A stretch of 64,000 bases of DNA, taken from NCBI GenBank assembly GCA_051208035.1, contig JBPJFZ010000015.1, positions 1-64,000 on the forward strand, given 5' to 3'. The position numbers were made by a program, and so were the translations under genes. The notes beneath the pieces were generated by a model. It was not told the DNA's origin and ran no database searches. It saw only the letters and a list, made by a program, of their open reading frames with translations. The DNA comes from JACKOB01 sp024234575 (GTDB lineage Bacteria > Pseudomonadota > Gammaproteobacteria > Pseudomonadales > Oleiphilaceae). Of this stretch, positions 17,072-26,741 are shown in pieces. How positions within the stretch are numbered: the stretch's first letter is position 1; each line of letters starts with the position of its first letter.

Positions 17072-19318
17072 ATGATGAAAAATGCCATCCTTGAATTGAC
17101 CAAAATCGTCCAGGGTGTCGCTCTAATTGACAGTCCGGCCGATCAGGTAAAAAAAATTGTATCTTCGATCAGCCAGACGATTGGTGCTGACGTTTGCAGT
17201 TTGTATCGGCTGAATGATGCCAAGGATATGGTTTTGCTGGCCAGTCATGGCCTGGCGTCTGACAAGAACATCACCATTCCAGCCGGAAAGGGATTAGTTG
17301 GTGTGGTTGCTCAAAGCAGGCACTCACTCAATATTGCGGATGCGGCAAATCACCCGGATTATTTCTATGTAGAAGAGACTCAAGAGGAGGCGTTCTCTAG
17401 TTTTTGTGGGGTGCCGCTGGTTAAGCAGGGCCGGGTTATCGGGGTATTGGTGGTGCAAAGCCGCAGTGCCGAACAGTTAAGTGCCGAAAGTGAAGCTTTT
17501 TTAGTTACCCTGGCATCGCAACTGGCATTGATTGTTGGGGATATCCCCCTCGTTACAATTTTGGATGATTCGATTAACCATCGTGTGATTGGGGTTAGAG
17601 GTGCGCCGGGTATTGGTATTGGTGTCGCAAAATTTTGTGATGCGGGCAGCCTGTCGCGTGCCTCCGATGAAGGTTGCAACGACCCAGAGGCGGTCATTAT
17701 CGAATGGCGAAACCTGTTGATTAAAGTACAAGCCGAAATTGGTGCTGAGAAAGCCGCGCTGGGGACGCAATTATCCGAAAGTGTCTCTGGCATCTTTGAT
17801 GCCTACCAGTTGTTGTTAAGTGATCAATCGCTTATAGATCGTGTTGAGGGAGAAATTCGCGCCGGCCACGGTTTGGCCTATTCGCTAAAGATCAGTATCC
17901 AGTACTTTTGTGATTTGTTCCGTGCCATGGATGACCCTTATTTGAAGGCACGTTACGAAGATATTCAGCACTTGGGCAATAAACTTTTTAACGTCTGGAG
18001 TGGTGCCAAGGTAAATGCGGCCCCGGCAGTACCTATCACCGAGCCTGTAGTATTGGTGGGAGCACAGGTTAGTGTCTCAGATATAGCGAGTATTCCGGCC
18101 AAGTACCTTGCGGGGGTAGTCTGTTATGAGGGGGCGAGGCTGTCTCATACGGCGGTATTGTCCAATGCGATTGGCATACCCGCAGTAATGGGGGTTGGTA
18201 CCCTTAAAAAGCTTCACGCCAATGATCAGCTTGTGGTTGATGGTAATGAAGGGCAGATTATACAGCGACCCAGTGAGGCCGTTGTTGCCGAGTTTCGCCG
18301 CCTTATCGTGAAAGAAAAGTCACTTTCACTGCAATTAAAAGAGCTGCGTGATTTACCCGCGATGACCACTGATGGGCAAACCGTAAGACTGTTGACCAAC
18401 ACCGGTTTGCTGGCAGACATCACCCCGGGCTTAAAAAGTGGTGCAGAGGGGATTGGTCTGTATCGTACCGAAATCCCATTTATGGTGCGAGAGAGCTTTC
18501 CGACAGAGGATGAGCAGGTGCAGGTATACCGGAAAGTCTTTGCGGCTTATCCGGGCCGGCCTGTATACATGCGCACGTTAGATATCGGCGGAGACAAACA
18601 GCTGCCTTACTTCCCGATAACCGGCGAAGAGAACCCGGCCTTAGGCTGGCGAGGTATTCGTTTTTCGCTGGATAATGTGCAGTTGCTTATGACTCAGGTG
18701 CGGGCAATGATCCGTGCGGCAGACGGTAAAGACAACCTTCATGTCTTATTGCCCATGGTTTGTTCGACCGATGAAGTCACATTGTTTTCGGTGTTGCTTG
18801 ACGATGCTTGTGCCCAGCTTATTAGTGAGGGGATGGAGGTTAGTCGCCCAAAAATGGGGGTCATGATTGAGGTTCCTGCCGCCATATCCATGCTACCGTT
18901 CTGGCAGGATAAAATAGATTTTATCTCGATAGGATCAAATGACCTTAGTCAGTATCTGTTAGCGATGGATCGTAACAATGCCCGTGTATCCAAGCGTTAT
19001 GATCATGTGCACCCGGCAGTCATTCATGAAATTTTTAGGATTGTACAGTCGGCTTCAACGGTCGGTTTGCCGGTGAGTGTTTGTGGTGAAATGGCTGCCG
19101 ACCCGGTTGCCGTCATATTACTGATCGGCATGGGGGTGCGCAGTTTAAGCCTCAGTTCGGCCAAGCTGCCAAAAATCAAATGGATGATTCGTTCTCTATC
19201 GGTCGACCAGGCGCGGCGCGTGCTAAGTAAAGCCCTTACTTATGACGATGTTGAGCGCATAAGGCAACTGGGCAATAAAACCCTGATATCGATAGGGCTG
19301 GAAGAGCTGGCACATTAA
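17072..19318 (+). CDS. ptsP: PEP-protein phosphotransferase of the nitrogen PTS (EI-Ntr)
   Basis: A 748-residue protein. An N-terminal GAF domain (residues ~1-165) is followed by the PEP-utiliser N domain (from VIGVRGAPGIGIG), the phospho-His swivel domain (GARLSHTAVLS, with the active His at residue 359) and the PEP-binding barrel (MRTLDIGGDKQLPYF, IGSNDLSQYLLAMDR, CGEMAADP). Known: EI-Ntr moves phosphate from PEP to NPr and then EIIA-Ntr, coupling nitrogen status to K+ transport and gene control; the GAF domain senses glutamine. All key motifs are present. The usual E. coli partner rppH is not adjacent. Confidence 0.95.
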   Translation: MMKNAILELTKIVQGVALIDSPADQVKKIVSSISQTIGADVCSLYRLNDAKDMVLLASHGLASDKNITIPAGKGLVGVVAQSRHSLNIADAANHPDYFYVEETQEEAFSSFCGVPLVKQGRVIGVLVVQSRSAEQLSAESEAFLVTLASQLALIVGDIPLVTILDDSINHRVIGVRGAPGIGIGVAKFCDAGSLSRASDEGCNDPEAVIIEWRNLLIKVQAEIGAEKAALGTQLSESVSGIFDAYQLLLSDQSLIDRVEGEIRAGHGLAYSLKISIQYFCDLFRAMDDPYLKARYEDIQHLGNKLFNVWSGAKVNAAPAVPITEPVVLVGAQVSVSDIASIPAKYLAGVVCYEGARLSHTAVLSNAIGIPAVMGVGTLKKLHANDQLVVDGNEGQIIQRPSEAVVAEFRRLIVKEKSLSLQLKELRDLPAMTTDGQTVRLLTNTGLLADITPGLKSGAEGIGLYRTEIPFMVRESFPTEDEQVQVYRKVFAAYPGRPVYMRTLDIGGDKQLPYFPITGEENPALGWRGIRFSLDNVQLLMTQVRAMIRAADGKDNLHVLLPMVCSTDEVTLFSVLLDDACAQLISEGMEVSRPKMGVMIEVPAAISMLPFWQDKIDFISIGSNDLSQYLLAMDRNNARVSKRYDHVHPAVIHEIFRIVQSASTVGLPVSVCGEMAADPVAVILLIGMGVRSLSLSSAKLPKIKWMIRSLSVDQARRVLSKALTYDDVERIRQLGNKTLISIGLEELAH

Positions 19319-19420
19319 AAATGAGCAGCTAACGAAATTGACAGGCTGGCAAATAAGCCTGTGCTGTAGCATTATGTCTCGCGATTAGTAGTTTGATGAA
19401 TACAACTGGAGTGCGCTTAT

Positions 19421-20341
19421 ATGTTTTTTTCGATGCCTGCGGGCCAACTGGAAGTTCGTGTTCTTAATAAAGAATATGATGTCGTTCGCAGAACGATGAA
19501 TCAGGTTTCTGGTCATAAAGTAAAGCGCCCTAAATTTAGTGAAATACTCAAGCAAGTGCAAAAAAGAAGGCTGGAGCCACAGGGAACAATCTTTGTCATT
19601 GATTTTACTGGCGACACTCATGCCTCAGGCGTCCCGGCGCTTGCCAGGGAGATTACCGCCGTTCTTGAAACGGCCACTCCCGAAGATGAGGTTATTGTTC
19701 GACTTGAAAGCCCCGGCGGGGTTGTGCATGGTTATGGCCTGGCGACCGCACAACTTGAGCGGATCAAACAGGCTAATGTCAAATTAACGGTTTGTATCGA
19801 TAAGGTTGCTGCTTCCGGCGGTTATATGATGGCTTGTGTTGCCGATAAAGTGGTTGCAGCACCACTAGCGATCGTCGGGTCAATTGGTGTCATCGCCGAA
19901 TTGCCGAACATACATAAGTTGCTGAATCGCGCCGGTATAGAGTACGAGCAAATCGTTGCCGGCGCTTATAAACGCCCGCTGTCGATTTTTACCGAAAACA
20001 CCCCGGAGGGACGCGAGAAGTATCAGGAGCAAATTTCGCGAACGTTTGAGCTGTTTCGTCAGCATGTGCAGAAGTACCGCTCTATTAAAGACTTCGACAA
20101 GGTTGCGGATGGTCACGTTTTTTATGGTCAGGAAGCTTTGGGTAAAAACCTTATAGATATGATTGAGACCAGTGAATCGTTGATTTCCCGGCTGACAAAA
20201 ACCAATCGGGTTGTAGCGGTTAAATGGAATGAGCCTGTTAATATGATGCAGCGCTTGGGGTTGGCCGCCAGTGTAGTAACTGAAGCTGTTGCGACTAAAT
20301 TGTTGGCGATCACCGCACAGGAGCATCGCTTTATTCGCTAG
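19421..20341 (+). CDS. sohB: SohB-type S49 serine peptidase without the N-terminal anchor
   Basis: A 306-residue protein. The S49 core matches SohB closely (RLESPGGVVHGYGLA, DKVAASGGYMMACVADK, GSIGVIAELPN). The catalytic Ser is S132 in AASGG and the Lys is K184 in GAYKRPL. E. coli SohB is about 350 residues and starts with a transmembrane helix; this protein begins MFFSMPAGQLEVRVLNKEYD, with no hydrophobic anchor, and no upstream in-frame sequence supplies one. Inference: it may act in the cytoplasm or bind the membrane peripherally. GGAG lies 11 bases before ATG. It is convergent with the next gene. Confidence 0.88.
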   Translation: MFFSMPAGQLEVRVLNKEYDVVRRTMNQVSGHKVKRPKFSEILKQVQKRRLEPQGTIFVIDFTGDTHASGVPALAREITAVLETATPEDEVIVRLESPGGVVHGYGLATAQLERIKQANVKLTVCIDKVAASGGYMMACVADKVVAAPLAIVGSIGVIAELPNIHKLLNRAGIEYEQIVAGAYKRPLSIFTENTPEGREKYQEQISRTFELFRQHVQKYRSIKDFDKVADGHVFYGQEALGKNLIDMIETSESLISRLTKTNRVVAVKWNEPVNMMQRLGLAASVVTEAVATKLLAITAQEHRFIR

Positions 20342-20372
20342 TTTTACAGAGAATAAAGGCAGTCGGCCAGTC

Positions 20373-22478
20373 TTAGCTGTTCGGCTGTTTTTGTGTGAGT
20401 CTGAATAAAGACGGGATTTCTTCAGCTTCGACAGGGTGCGAAAGATAGAAACCTTGCCCGTAATCACAACCGAGTGCTTGCAAGTATCGCAGTTGCTCGA
20501 CGGTTTCAATGCCTTCGGCAATGACTTTTAGATCCAGGCTATGTGCCAGTTGGATAATCGCTTTAATAATCTTTTCGTCACTTCTGTCGATACCAATGTC
20601 TTTCACGAAAGTTTGATCCACTTTCAGGTAGTCTACCGGCAGAACTTTCAGATAATTTAACGAAGAGTAGCCGGTACCAAAGTCATCAATAGATACCCTG
20701 ATGCCGTGCTGTTTTAGTTTCTTTAAGACTTGTATGGCTGTTTCCGGGTCATCCATCACGGCAGACTCGGTTACCTCAAGCTCAATCCAGGTAGGGTTGA
20801 GGCGGTCGAGATAGATAGCATCCAATACCTGTTTGACGAATGTTCCCCGCTTCAGGTCGAGGGGGGATGCGTTAATGGCAACCCGCAGGGGAATGTTCAG
20901 ACGGCTGTTCTCATTCCATACTTTTGTGTCGTGGATGGCCTTTTTTAAAGCCCATTGCGTAATATCGCTAATGTAACCGATACTTTCTGCGACCGGAATA
21001 AATTTACCTGGTGGAACTAATCCCAGCGTCGGGCTGTTCCACCGTATCAGTGCTTCTGCACCGGCCATTTTCATGGTTTTCAAATTGAACTTCGGTTGAA
21101 ATACCAGGTGAAACTCACGGTTGAAATTGGCTTTACGCAGATTGACCGCAATGAGAAATTTCTCGTTTAATTCTTTTTGCGCACTTTCGTTGAAGAAGCA
21201 AAATCCATCTTTACCATTCTGTTTCGCCAAATACATAGCGGTATCAGCCGCACTCACTAAACGAGTGACTTCGTCCGAATGCTCTGGAAACAAGGCGATA
21301 CCAACGCTGCCACTTGAATAGATCTCGCGGCCGTTGGCAAAGTAGGGCAGTTTTAATGTTTTGGTTATTTGCATGGCGAGGTTTTTTAAAAACCGCTTCG
21401 ATGACTGGCGGGTAATCATGGCAAACTCATCGCCGCCAAGCCGGGCAATTGTGCTATCTGGTGGCATGATTTCTTGCAGACGTTTGCCAAATTGCTCCAG
21501 TAATGCATCCCCGCACACATGTCCAAAATTGTCATTGATGGCTTTGAAGTTATCAATGTCGATCAGTAAAAGGCTAAATGTTGTGTTGTTTCTCAGTCCG
21601 TTTTCTATTTCAGTGGCCAGCGCTTCATAGAATGATCGCCGGTTGAGCAGACGGGTTAACTGATCTTCACTGGCTAGGCTTTCTAATCGCCGTTCGATCA
21701 ACATTCTTTCAGTAATATCCTGAAAAGCGATGATGCCGCCAATGAGCTTGCCATTCTCAAACATGGCTGTCTGGGTAAAGGTGACTGGAAAAAACTCACC
21801 ACTTGGACGCCAGAAAGTGGCAGAATCCGCATGCATATTCTGGCCATCTAAATAGTTCTGCACGAAGTCACTTTGCCACCATTGTTCTTCGTTTTTATCT
21901 CTTGCCATAATGTCTTTGAGTGATGACGACACCAATTCTTCGGCGGGAATGGTTAGTAGCGTGCTGGCGGCGACATTGGCGTAATCAATAATCAGGTCCG
22001 TGTTGAAACCAATGATGCCTTCGCCACTGTAGTCGAGCAGTTTTCCTCGGGCGTCGTGTTTCATTTTTTCTTTACACAGACTATCCACAAGTGCCTGGTT
22101 GTGTTGGAAGAGGCGATAAAACGTCTGTACTTTCGAGCAAAAAGCCTCGGGGGTGACTGGTTTTTGCAAATAGTCTACGGCACCGAGCGCGTAACCCTGC
22201 CTTTGCATCTCGGCATCGTTGGCGTTGCCGGTAACAAACATGATTGGCGGTGGAGAGTTGACTTCGTCTTTGATTTTTTTTGCACAGGTAAAACCATCCA
22301 TGCCAGGCATCAGGTAATCAAGAACAATGAGAAAGTATGAGTTTTTTTTAACGAGCTCAACGGCTGTTGCGCCATCCGGGGCATGATCGCACTCTATGTC
22401 AGCAACTGATTTGGCAATTGCACTGAGAATAAAGAAAGACGTTGGATCATCGTCGGTAATGAGAAGCTTTGGCTGCAT
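20373..22478 (-). CDS. REC-PAS-GGDEF-EAL response regulator
   Basis: A 701-residue cytoplasmic regulator. The receiver domain (1-125) has DDD, the phospho-acceptor in VLDYLMPGMDG, Thr in VTGNA and Lys in QKPVT. A PAS domain follows (~150-265, ending AFQDITERM), then GGDEF with the active-site loop RLGGDEFAMI intact, and EAL with AEALIRW, EVTESAV and DDFGTGYSSL intact. Both c-di-GMP synthesis and hydrolysis are therefore possible; which dominates cannot be told. No histidine kinase is adjacent, so the phosphodonor is unknown. Confidence 0.93.
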   Translation of the reverse strand: MQPKLLITDDDPTSFFILSAIAKSVADIECDHAPDGATAVELVKKNSYFLIVLDYLMPGMDGFTCAKKIKDEVNSPPPIMFVTGNANDAEMQRQGYALGAVDYLQKPVTPEAFCSKVQTFYRLFQHNQALVDSLCKEKMKHDARGKLLDYSGEGIIGFNTDLIIDYANVAASTLLTIPAEELVSSSLKDIMARDKNEEQWWQSDFVQNYLDGQNMHADSATFWRPSGEFFPVTFTQTAMFENGKLIGGIIAFQDITERMLIERRLESLASEDQLTRLLNRRSFYEALATEIENGLRNNTTFSLLLIDIDNFKAINDNFGHVCGDALLEQFGKRLQEIMPPDSTIARLGGDEFAMITRQSSKRFLKNLAMQITKTLKLPYFANGREIYSSGSVGIALFPEHSDEVTRLVSAADTAMYLAKQNGKDGFCFFNESAQKELNEKFLIAVNLRKANFNREFHLVFQPKFNLKTMKMAGAEALIRWNSPTLGLVPPGKFIPVAESIGYISDITQWALKKAIHDTKVWNENSRLNIPLRVAINASPLDLKRGTFVKQVLDAIYLDRLNPTWIELEVTESAVMDDPETAIQVLKKLKQHGIRVSIDDFGTGYSSLNYLKVLPVDYLKVDQTFVKDIGIDRSDEKIIKAIIQLAHSLDLKVIAEGIETVEQLRYLQALGCDYGQGFYLSHPVEAEEIPSLFRLTQKQPNS

Positions 22479-22587
22479 AATATTCCTGCTCTGCGTTCAA
22501 GCGCGAATGACTTCATAAGTGTAGAGCAGATTTCAGTGGTTAGCAGTTGGTGTTGCAAATAGGAATAATTTCTAAGGTAAGGGGGGG

Positions 22588-22611
22588 CTGGGCACCTTAA
22601 ATAGTGCCCAG
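22588..22611. terminator. perfect 8-bp hairpin downstream of the stomatin gene
   Basis: CTGGGCAC, eight-base loop, GTGCCCAG. It sits ten bases past the stomatin stop codon (minus strand). A T-run is lacking, so it may be a processing or stability hairpin rather than an intrinsic terminator. Confidence 0.45.
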
Positions 22612-22620
22612 GAGAAGGTG

Positions 22621-23466
22621 TTATCTGTTGATAATTCCTTTAATTGCTTGCGGTAGGTCAGCAGGAATCACGACCATTTTAGCGTTAGGTGATTTCGCCA
22701 TCTGTTCCATTGCCATAACGTAACGTTCTCCAAGCAGATACATGACAGGCATCTCCTTGTCACCAATGGCCAGAGTGACTCGCTCAATTGCCTCGCGGCT
22801 GGCATCCGCCAAAACTACCTGAGCTTGCGCGTCGCGCTTGGAGGCTTCAAGTCGGCCGTCTGCTTCCAGGATGGCTGCTTGTTTCTCACCTTCAGCACGG
22901 GTCACTGTCGCGCGGCGTTGCCTTTCTGCCGCGGCTTGTTCTTCCATGGCTTTTTGCATGGTGGGTGATGGATTAATGTCTTGAATCTCTACTGTTTTTA
23001 AGATGATTCCCCAATCGGCAATATCATCAGATATGGTTTCTTTCAGCCGTGCTTTTATTCTGTCTCTTGACGAAAGTGCCTCATCTAGTTTCAGTTCGCC
23101 AATAATCGAGCGAAGCGATGTCTGCACCAGCGTTTGAATCGCAATGGTATAGTTTTCAATGCCGTAGATTGCTTTTTCTGGGGCAACAATATTGATGTAG
23201 GCAACTGCATTCGCAATAATTACCGCGTTGTCTTCGGTGATAACTTCCTGTGAGGGAATATCCAGCACGATATCTTTGGTGGTTACTCTGGCCGCCACCG
23301 AGTCAATATAAGGGACAATGATATTCAACCCTGGTGTTAGCGTGGCGTGGAACTTTCCGAGCCTCTGCACGATATGTTTTGAGCCTTGTGGCACGATACG
23401 CACACCCATGCCAACGGTGACCAGTACCAAGGCAACCAGTACGCCAACAACGATTAATCCTTCCAT
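22621..23466 (-). CDS. SPFH/stomatin-like membrane protein (slipin)
   Basis: A 281-residue protein with one N-terminal membrane helix (LIVVGVLVALVLVTVGMGV), a band-7/SPFH domain (VRIVPQGSKHIVQRLGKF, TPGLNIIVPYID) and a C-terminal coiled coil rich in Ala, Glu and Arg (MEEQAAAERQRRA...AEGEKQAAILEA). Known: such proteins scaffold membrane microdomains and are usually co-encoded with NfeD. Here the NfeD gene lies 97 bases upstream on the same strand. AGGAGAAAAGAA precedes the ATG. Confidence 0.92.
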   Translation of the reverse strand: MEGLIVVGVLVALVLVTVGMGVRIVPQGSKHIVQRLGKFHATLTPGLNIIVPYIDSVAARVTTKDIVLDIPSQEVITEDNAVIIANAVAYINIVAPEKAIYGIENYTIAIQTLVQTSLRSIIGELKLDEALSSRDRIKARLKETISDDIADWGIILKTVEIQDINPSPTMQKAMEEQAAAERQRRATVTRAEGEKQAAILEADGRLEASKRDAQAQVVLADASREAIERVTLAIGDKEMPVMYLLGERYVMAMEQMAKSPNAKMVVIPADLPQAIKGIINR

Positions 23467-23563
23467 TTCTTTTCTCCTTAGTTAATAAGTACTTCGCAGC
23501 GACGATACAATTCGCCAGTTATGGTATGTGTTATATTTTCTTCGACTGTGCAGGGCTTTAGCA

Positions 23564-24028
23564 TCAAGAAAAGTGGGTAACGATCAATGAATTACCAGAG
23601 ATGTCAGTCACTTTTACTTTGTTGCCTACGGCTTCATCGGTATCAGAAATGAACACCCACTCATCCTCGCCTAGCAATGGCGCTGGAAATCTTAGTCTGC
23701 CACGGTTTTTTCCAGCATTACTTTCGATGACCAGGCCAACTTGCCCCAGCATAGTCTCTTGGCCCATGCCAGCATGCGTGCGATCTTTCCAGCGAGGTTT
23801 GATAAATTTTAGCCAAATAACAATGGCTATTAGCGCCATTCCAGCCCAGATAAACAGCTGTGTCTGAAAGGTTAGCGTTAGAATTAGCATCATGCCGCCA
23901 ACAAAAAGCGCACTTAGGCCGAACCAGAATAGGATAAACCCGGACAGGAAGACCTCTCCGATGATCAACAGCATTCCAAAAACCAGCCAATGCCAATACT
24001 CTATAGCGGTGTTTAACCATTCGATCAT
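23564..24028 (-). CDS. NfeD-family membrane protein
   Basis: A 154-residue protein with three or four hydrophobic helices in the first ~85 residues, then a soluble OB-fold (GQETMLGQVGLVIES...GRLRFPAPLLGEDEWVF...VTDISGNSLIV), the NfeD C-terminal domain. This is the short NfeD1b form without a ClpP-like protease part. Partner of the downstream stomatin gene. Confidence 0.9.
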   Translation of the reverse strand: MIEWLNTAIEYWHWLVFGMLLIIGEVFLSGFILFWFGLSALFVGGMMLILTLTFQTQLFIWAGMALIAIVIWLKFIKPRWKDRTHAGMGQETMLGQVGLVIESNAGKNRGRLRFPAPLLGEDEWVFISDTDEAVGNKVKVTDISGNSLIVTHFS

Positions 24029-24177
24029 TGAAGTGTCCTTATCTTCCGGTGATGTCTAAAGTGTTTCGGCATGTTTGCCGGCAACAGACTTTTAAAGAGA
24101 GGTTGCTTAATATTACGGTTGCAACAAGAATAGTAAACCATCATTTGCGTTAAGCGACATAAATAACAGGGGACAGT

Positions 24178-25287
24178 GTGGATACTTTTCTTCGGCGCCT
24201 GGCTATATTGGAATACCTGCGTGTGTCCAGCAAACCACGTACAACGGAAGAGATACTGCAGCACCTGGTAGATACAGACTATTTGTATGATACGGTTCAG
24301 CACCGTTCTCTGCTGCGCACAGTGCAACGGGACATGCAATTTCTGCTGGGAGAGATGGACGAAGGCGAGCCAGATAATGCTTTCGGGCTGGAAACAGAAC
24401 AGGGGCCGGGCCGCACGACCCTCTGGCGGTTAGACCCCTACACAGATTTGCATTTTGATTTTGAAAAAATGCCGCAGTTTATGGCGATGGCGTTTGCCAT
24501 GACACGCAAACATCTCAAGGATATTCTTCCTAAAAATACCGCCAGCGAACTGACGCGTTTTTTTACTCAGGCAGAATCGCGTTTAGAGCAGTCGGAGAAG
24601 TCGCTCTCTCCTAAACTTTATAAAAGACTGAATGACTCGATTGAGTTCTATCAGCGGGGGCAGCGATTGCAAGCCGCACCTTTCGAGATGGAGGTGCTTG
24701 ATACGATCTACCGGGGCATCATTCAGGAGTGTCAGGTGGCATTCAGCTATCGTGGTAAAGAGTATCGAATTCACCCTTATGGAGTAGCGATTTTACTACC
24801 CAAATTGTATTTGATCGGTAAAAAACATGCAGATGCGGCAGCCACGCACTCTTCATCGCAAGCCGATTCTGGGTTTCGTAGTTTTCTCATCAACAAAATC
24901 GAAAGCATTTATGTGTTACCCCAACAGCCGGCGCTGGTGCCAGAAGATTTCCGCTTAAAAGATTATCTAGAGCAAGGTGAGATGGATGTGCTGCTAAGTG
25001 CCGATGCCGCCAGCTATGTTCTAACGTTACGGCTATCGGTGCCATCACATCGGCTGAATTTACTTGATGATCTAAGTGACAGCCCCATCAGCCCTGATCA
25101 ACAAATCAGCGAGCTGGATGAAAACGTCTATCAGTTACAGGCGACAGTTAAACGTACGGTGCAATTACGCAACTGGCTGCTGTCGCTGGCTGACATCAGC
25201 GAAGTATTGTCGCCGTTGATTATTCGCAAAGATATGGTGAGCTATCTGCAGAGCTCACTGGCGATCTATGCAGACCGGGTCGACTAA
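24178..25287 (+). CDS. WYL-domain transcriptional regulator
   Basis: A 369-residue protein with an N-terminal winged helix-turn-helix (LRRLAILEYLRVSSKPRTTEEI, then LLRTVQRDMQFL) and a WYL ligand-sensing region from ~residue 180 (VAFSYRGKEYRIHPYGVAILLPKLYLIGKK), followed by the C-terminal WCX part. Known: WYL regulators sense nucleic acid or nucleotide signals and often control phage or damage responses. GTG start follows AGGGGACA. It is divergent from nfeD, with 149 bases between. Its target is unknown. Confidence 0.85.
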   Translation: MDTFLRRLAILEYLRVSSKPRTTEEILQHLVDTDYLYDTVQHRSLLRTVQRDMQFLLGEMDEGEPDNAFGLETEQGPGRTTLWRLDPYTDLHFDFEKMPQFMAMAFAMTRKHLKDILPKNTASELTRFFTQAESRLEQSEKSLSPKLYKRLNDSIEFYQRGQRLQAAPFEMEVLDTIYRGIIQECQVAFSYRGKEYRIHPYGVAILLPKLYLIGKKHADAAATHSSSQADSGFRSFLINKIESIYVLPQQPALVPEDFRLKDYLEQGEMDVLLSADAASYVLTLRLSVPSHRLNLLDDLSDSPISPDQQISELDENVYQLQATVKRTVQLRNWLLSLADISEVLSPLIIRKDMVSYLQSSLAIYADRVD

Positions 25288-25341
25288 GCGCGCGACCCTT
25301 GTAAACGCAGAAAAATAAGCGCGTTGATCTGTTCGGTGACA

Positions 25342-26403
25342 TCAAGGTTTCAATGTGACGTCCGGAAATTCGATAGCATCAGCCGGGGTTGGCTGGGCTT
25401 GTGATTGAGGGGCGATGGTTCTGTTACGCACCGGCTGGGTGAGCGCTTTTAAGCTCTGTTCGAGCTCGATGTTGCGTTCTTGTAAAGCGGCAAGGCTTTT
25501 GTTTGCCGTCGCCGCCTTGGCTTCGGCTGCTTTGAGCGCCCGGGTTTGCTCTGCCAGTTCCGCCTTTACTTTATCCGCCTCGGTCATATATTTTTCATGC
25601 CATGCTTTGGTTTCTTGATAACGTTTGGCGAGCGCATCAAAGGCAGATTTTCGTTTGTTGATTTCTTTTTGCAACTCGACATTTTCATTGCGGAACATTT
25701 CAGACTGACGCTGTAAGTCTTTAATCACTGTCTCTCTTTCATTGTTGATTGAGTCGATCATGTCCATGGTGGTCGCTAACTCAGCAGATTTTTCGCTAAT
25801 ACTGCTTTGCAAAGCCTGGTATGCCGTTTTAAGGTTTTGTTTTTCGTTGTTAAGTTTGGCGAGGCTGTCAGCCATATCCGACTTATCTTGCTCTAAGGCG
25901 GCTATTCGGCCAGCAGTGTAAGTCAGCAGCTTCTGGGCCTCTAGCGTTAAGGTGTTGATGTCGTCGGCGGTCTCGACGCGGCTTAGGATGCTGCTGGTGT
26001 CTTCATTTTCGCCAGCCGGTGTGCTTAATAGCGTCTGCCTTAACGCTTTGGTCTGCAGTTCTGTGGCAGCGGATTTTTCGGCGAGTTGTGATGCTAGCTG
26101 ATCCCGTTGCGTTACCGTTGTCTCTAAATGGTTGCTTTTATCCACAAGGTCAGCGCTTAGGATCTGGTTGTCATAGTAGAATTTAAAGGCCAGGAAAGCG
26201 ACGGCAACCGCAGTAACTAAACCTAGTCCCAGGAATATAGATAAGTTTCGGTTTTTCTTTTGCAGCAAGTCGATAAGCTGGTTTGCATAAGAATTGGCAT
26301 CGCCAGAGCCAAAGTTAGGATAGGGTCTTTCCAGTCTGGCTTCGATGATGTTGTTGCCACTTCTTTCATGCTCACTTCCTTTTGGATTGCTCTTGGCTTC
26401 CAC
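25342..26403 (-). CDS. single-pass coiled-coil membrane protein
   Basis: A 353-residue protein with a ~55-residue polar N-terminus, one membrane helix (LSIFLGLGLVTAVAVAFLAF, ~residues 56-76) and ~240 residues of long coiled coil (repeated heptads such as SDMADSLAKLNNEKQNLKTA), ending in a Pro-rich tail. Orientation suggests a periplasmic coil. I recognise no family. It is divergent from the PilZ-GGDEF-EAL gene and shares a 338-base intergenic region with it. Confidence 0.65.
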   Translation of the reverse strand: MEAKSNPKGSEHERSGNNIIEARLERPYPNFGSGDANSYANQLIDLLQKKNRNLSIFLGLGLVTAVAVAFLAFKFYYDNQILSADLVDKSNHLETTVTQRDQLASQLAEKSAATELQTKALRQTLLSTPAGENEDTSSILSRVETADDINTLTLEAQKLLTYTAGRIAALEQDKSDMADSLAKLNNEKQNLKTAYQALQSSISEKSAELATTMDMIDSINNERETVIKDLQRQSEMFRNENVELQKEINKRKSAFDALAKRYQETKAWHEKYMTEADKVKAELAEQTRALKAAEAKAATANKSLAALQERNIELEQSLKALTQPVRNRTIAPQSQAQPTPADAIEFPDVTLKP

Positions 26404-26741
26404 TTGATTTTCTCCTTGGCGGAATAAAGGCGTCTGTTCGCACTAACGAGTTAAAACATAGGTTTGAAGGCAATTTTGGGGCCCCGTTTTCGGATCCGGT
26501 ATGCCGCTGTTATTACCTAAAGCGTATAATAATTATCAGTTTAGCAACAAAATCTAAGATGTGACGTTAATATGTGACGAAGTGCCATATATTGTCTTTA
26601 TTTTCGTTAGTGCTGTCACTGCGTAATGTTCGTGAGTGGTCTATGCTTATTAAGATGACAGATCATAGTGTTCTGGTGAGGTTTCGGCCGCACAATACAC
26701 CAGGCACCAAACAGATAATGCTTGTGTGAGGAAGTATTTTC
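26404..26741. promoter_or_regulatory. divergent intergenic region with direct repeats
   Basis: 338 bases with no gene. TATAAT occurs at 26525-26530. ATGTGACG occurs twice at 26559-26566 and 26572-26579, spaced 13 bases, a possible regulator site. AT-rich stretches flank it. GAGGAAG at 26728-26734 is the RBS for the TTG start of the following gene. Confidence 0.35.

Noticed and set aside
24025..24339. 104-residue minus-strand frame
   Set aside because: Overlaps the WYL gene start; Cys/His-rich chance translation with no conserved motif.
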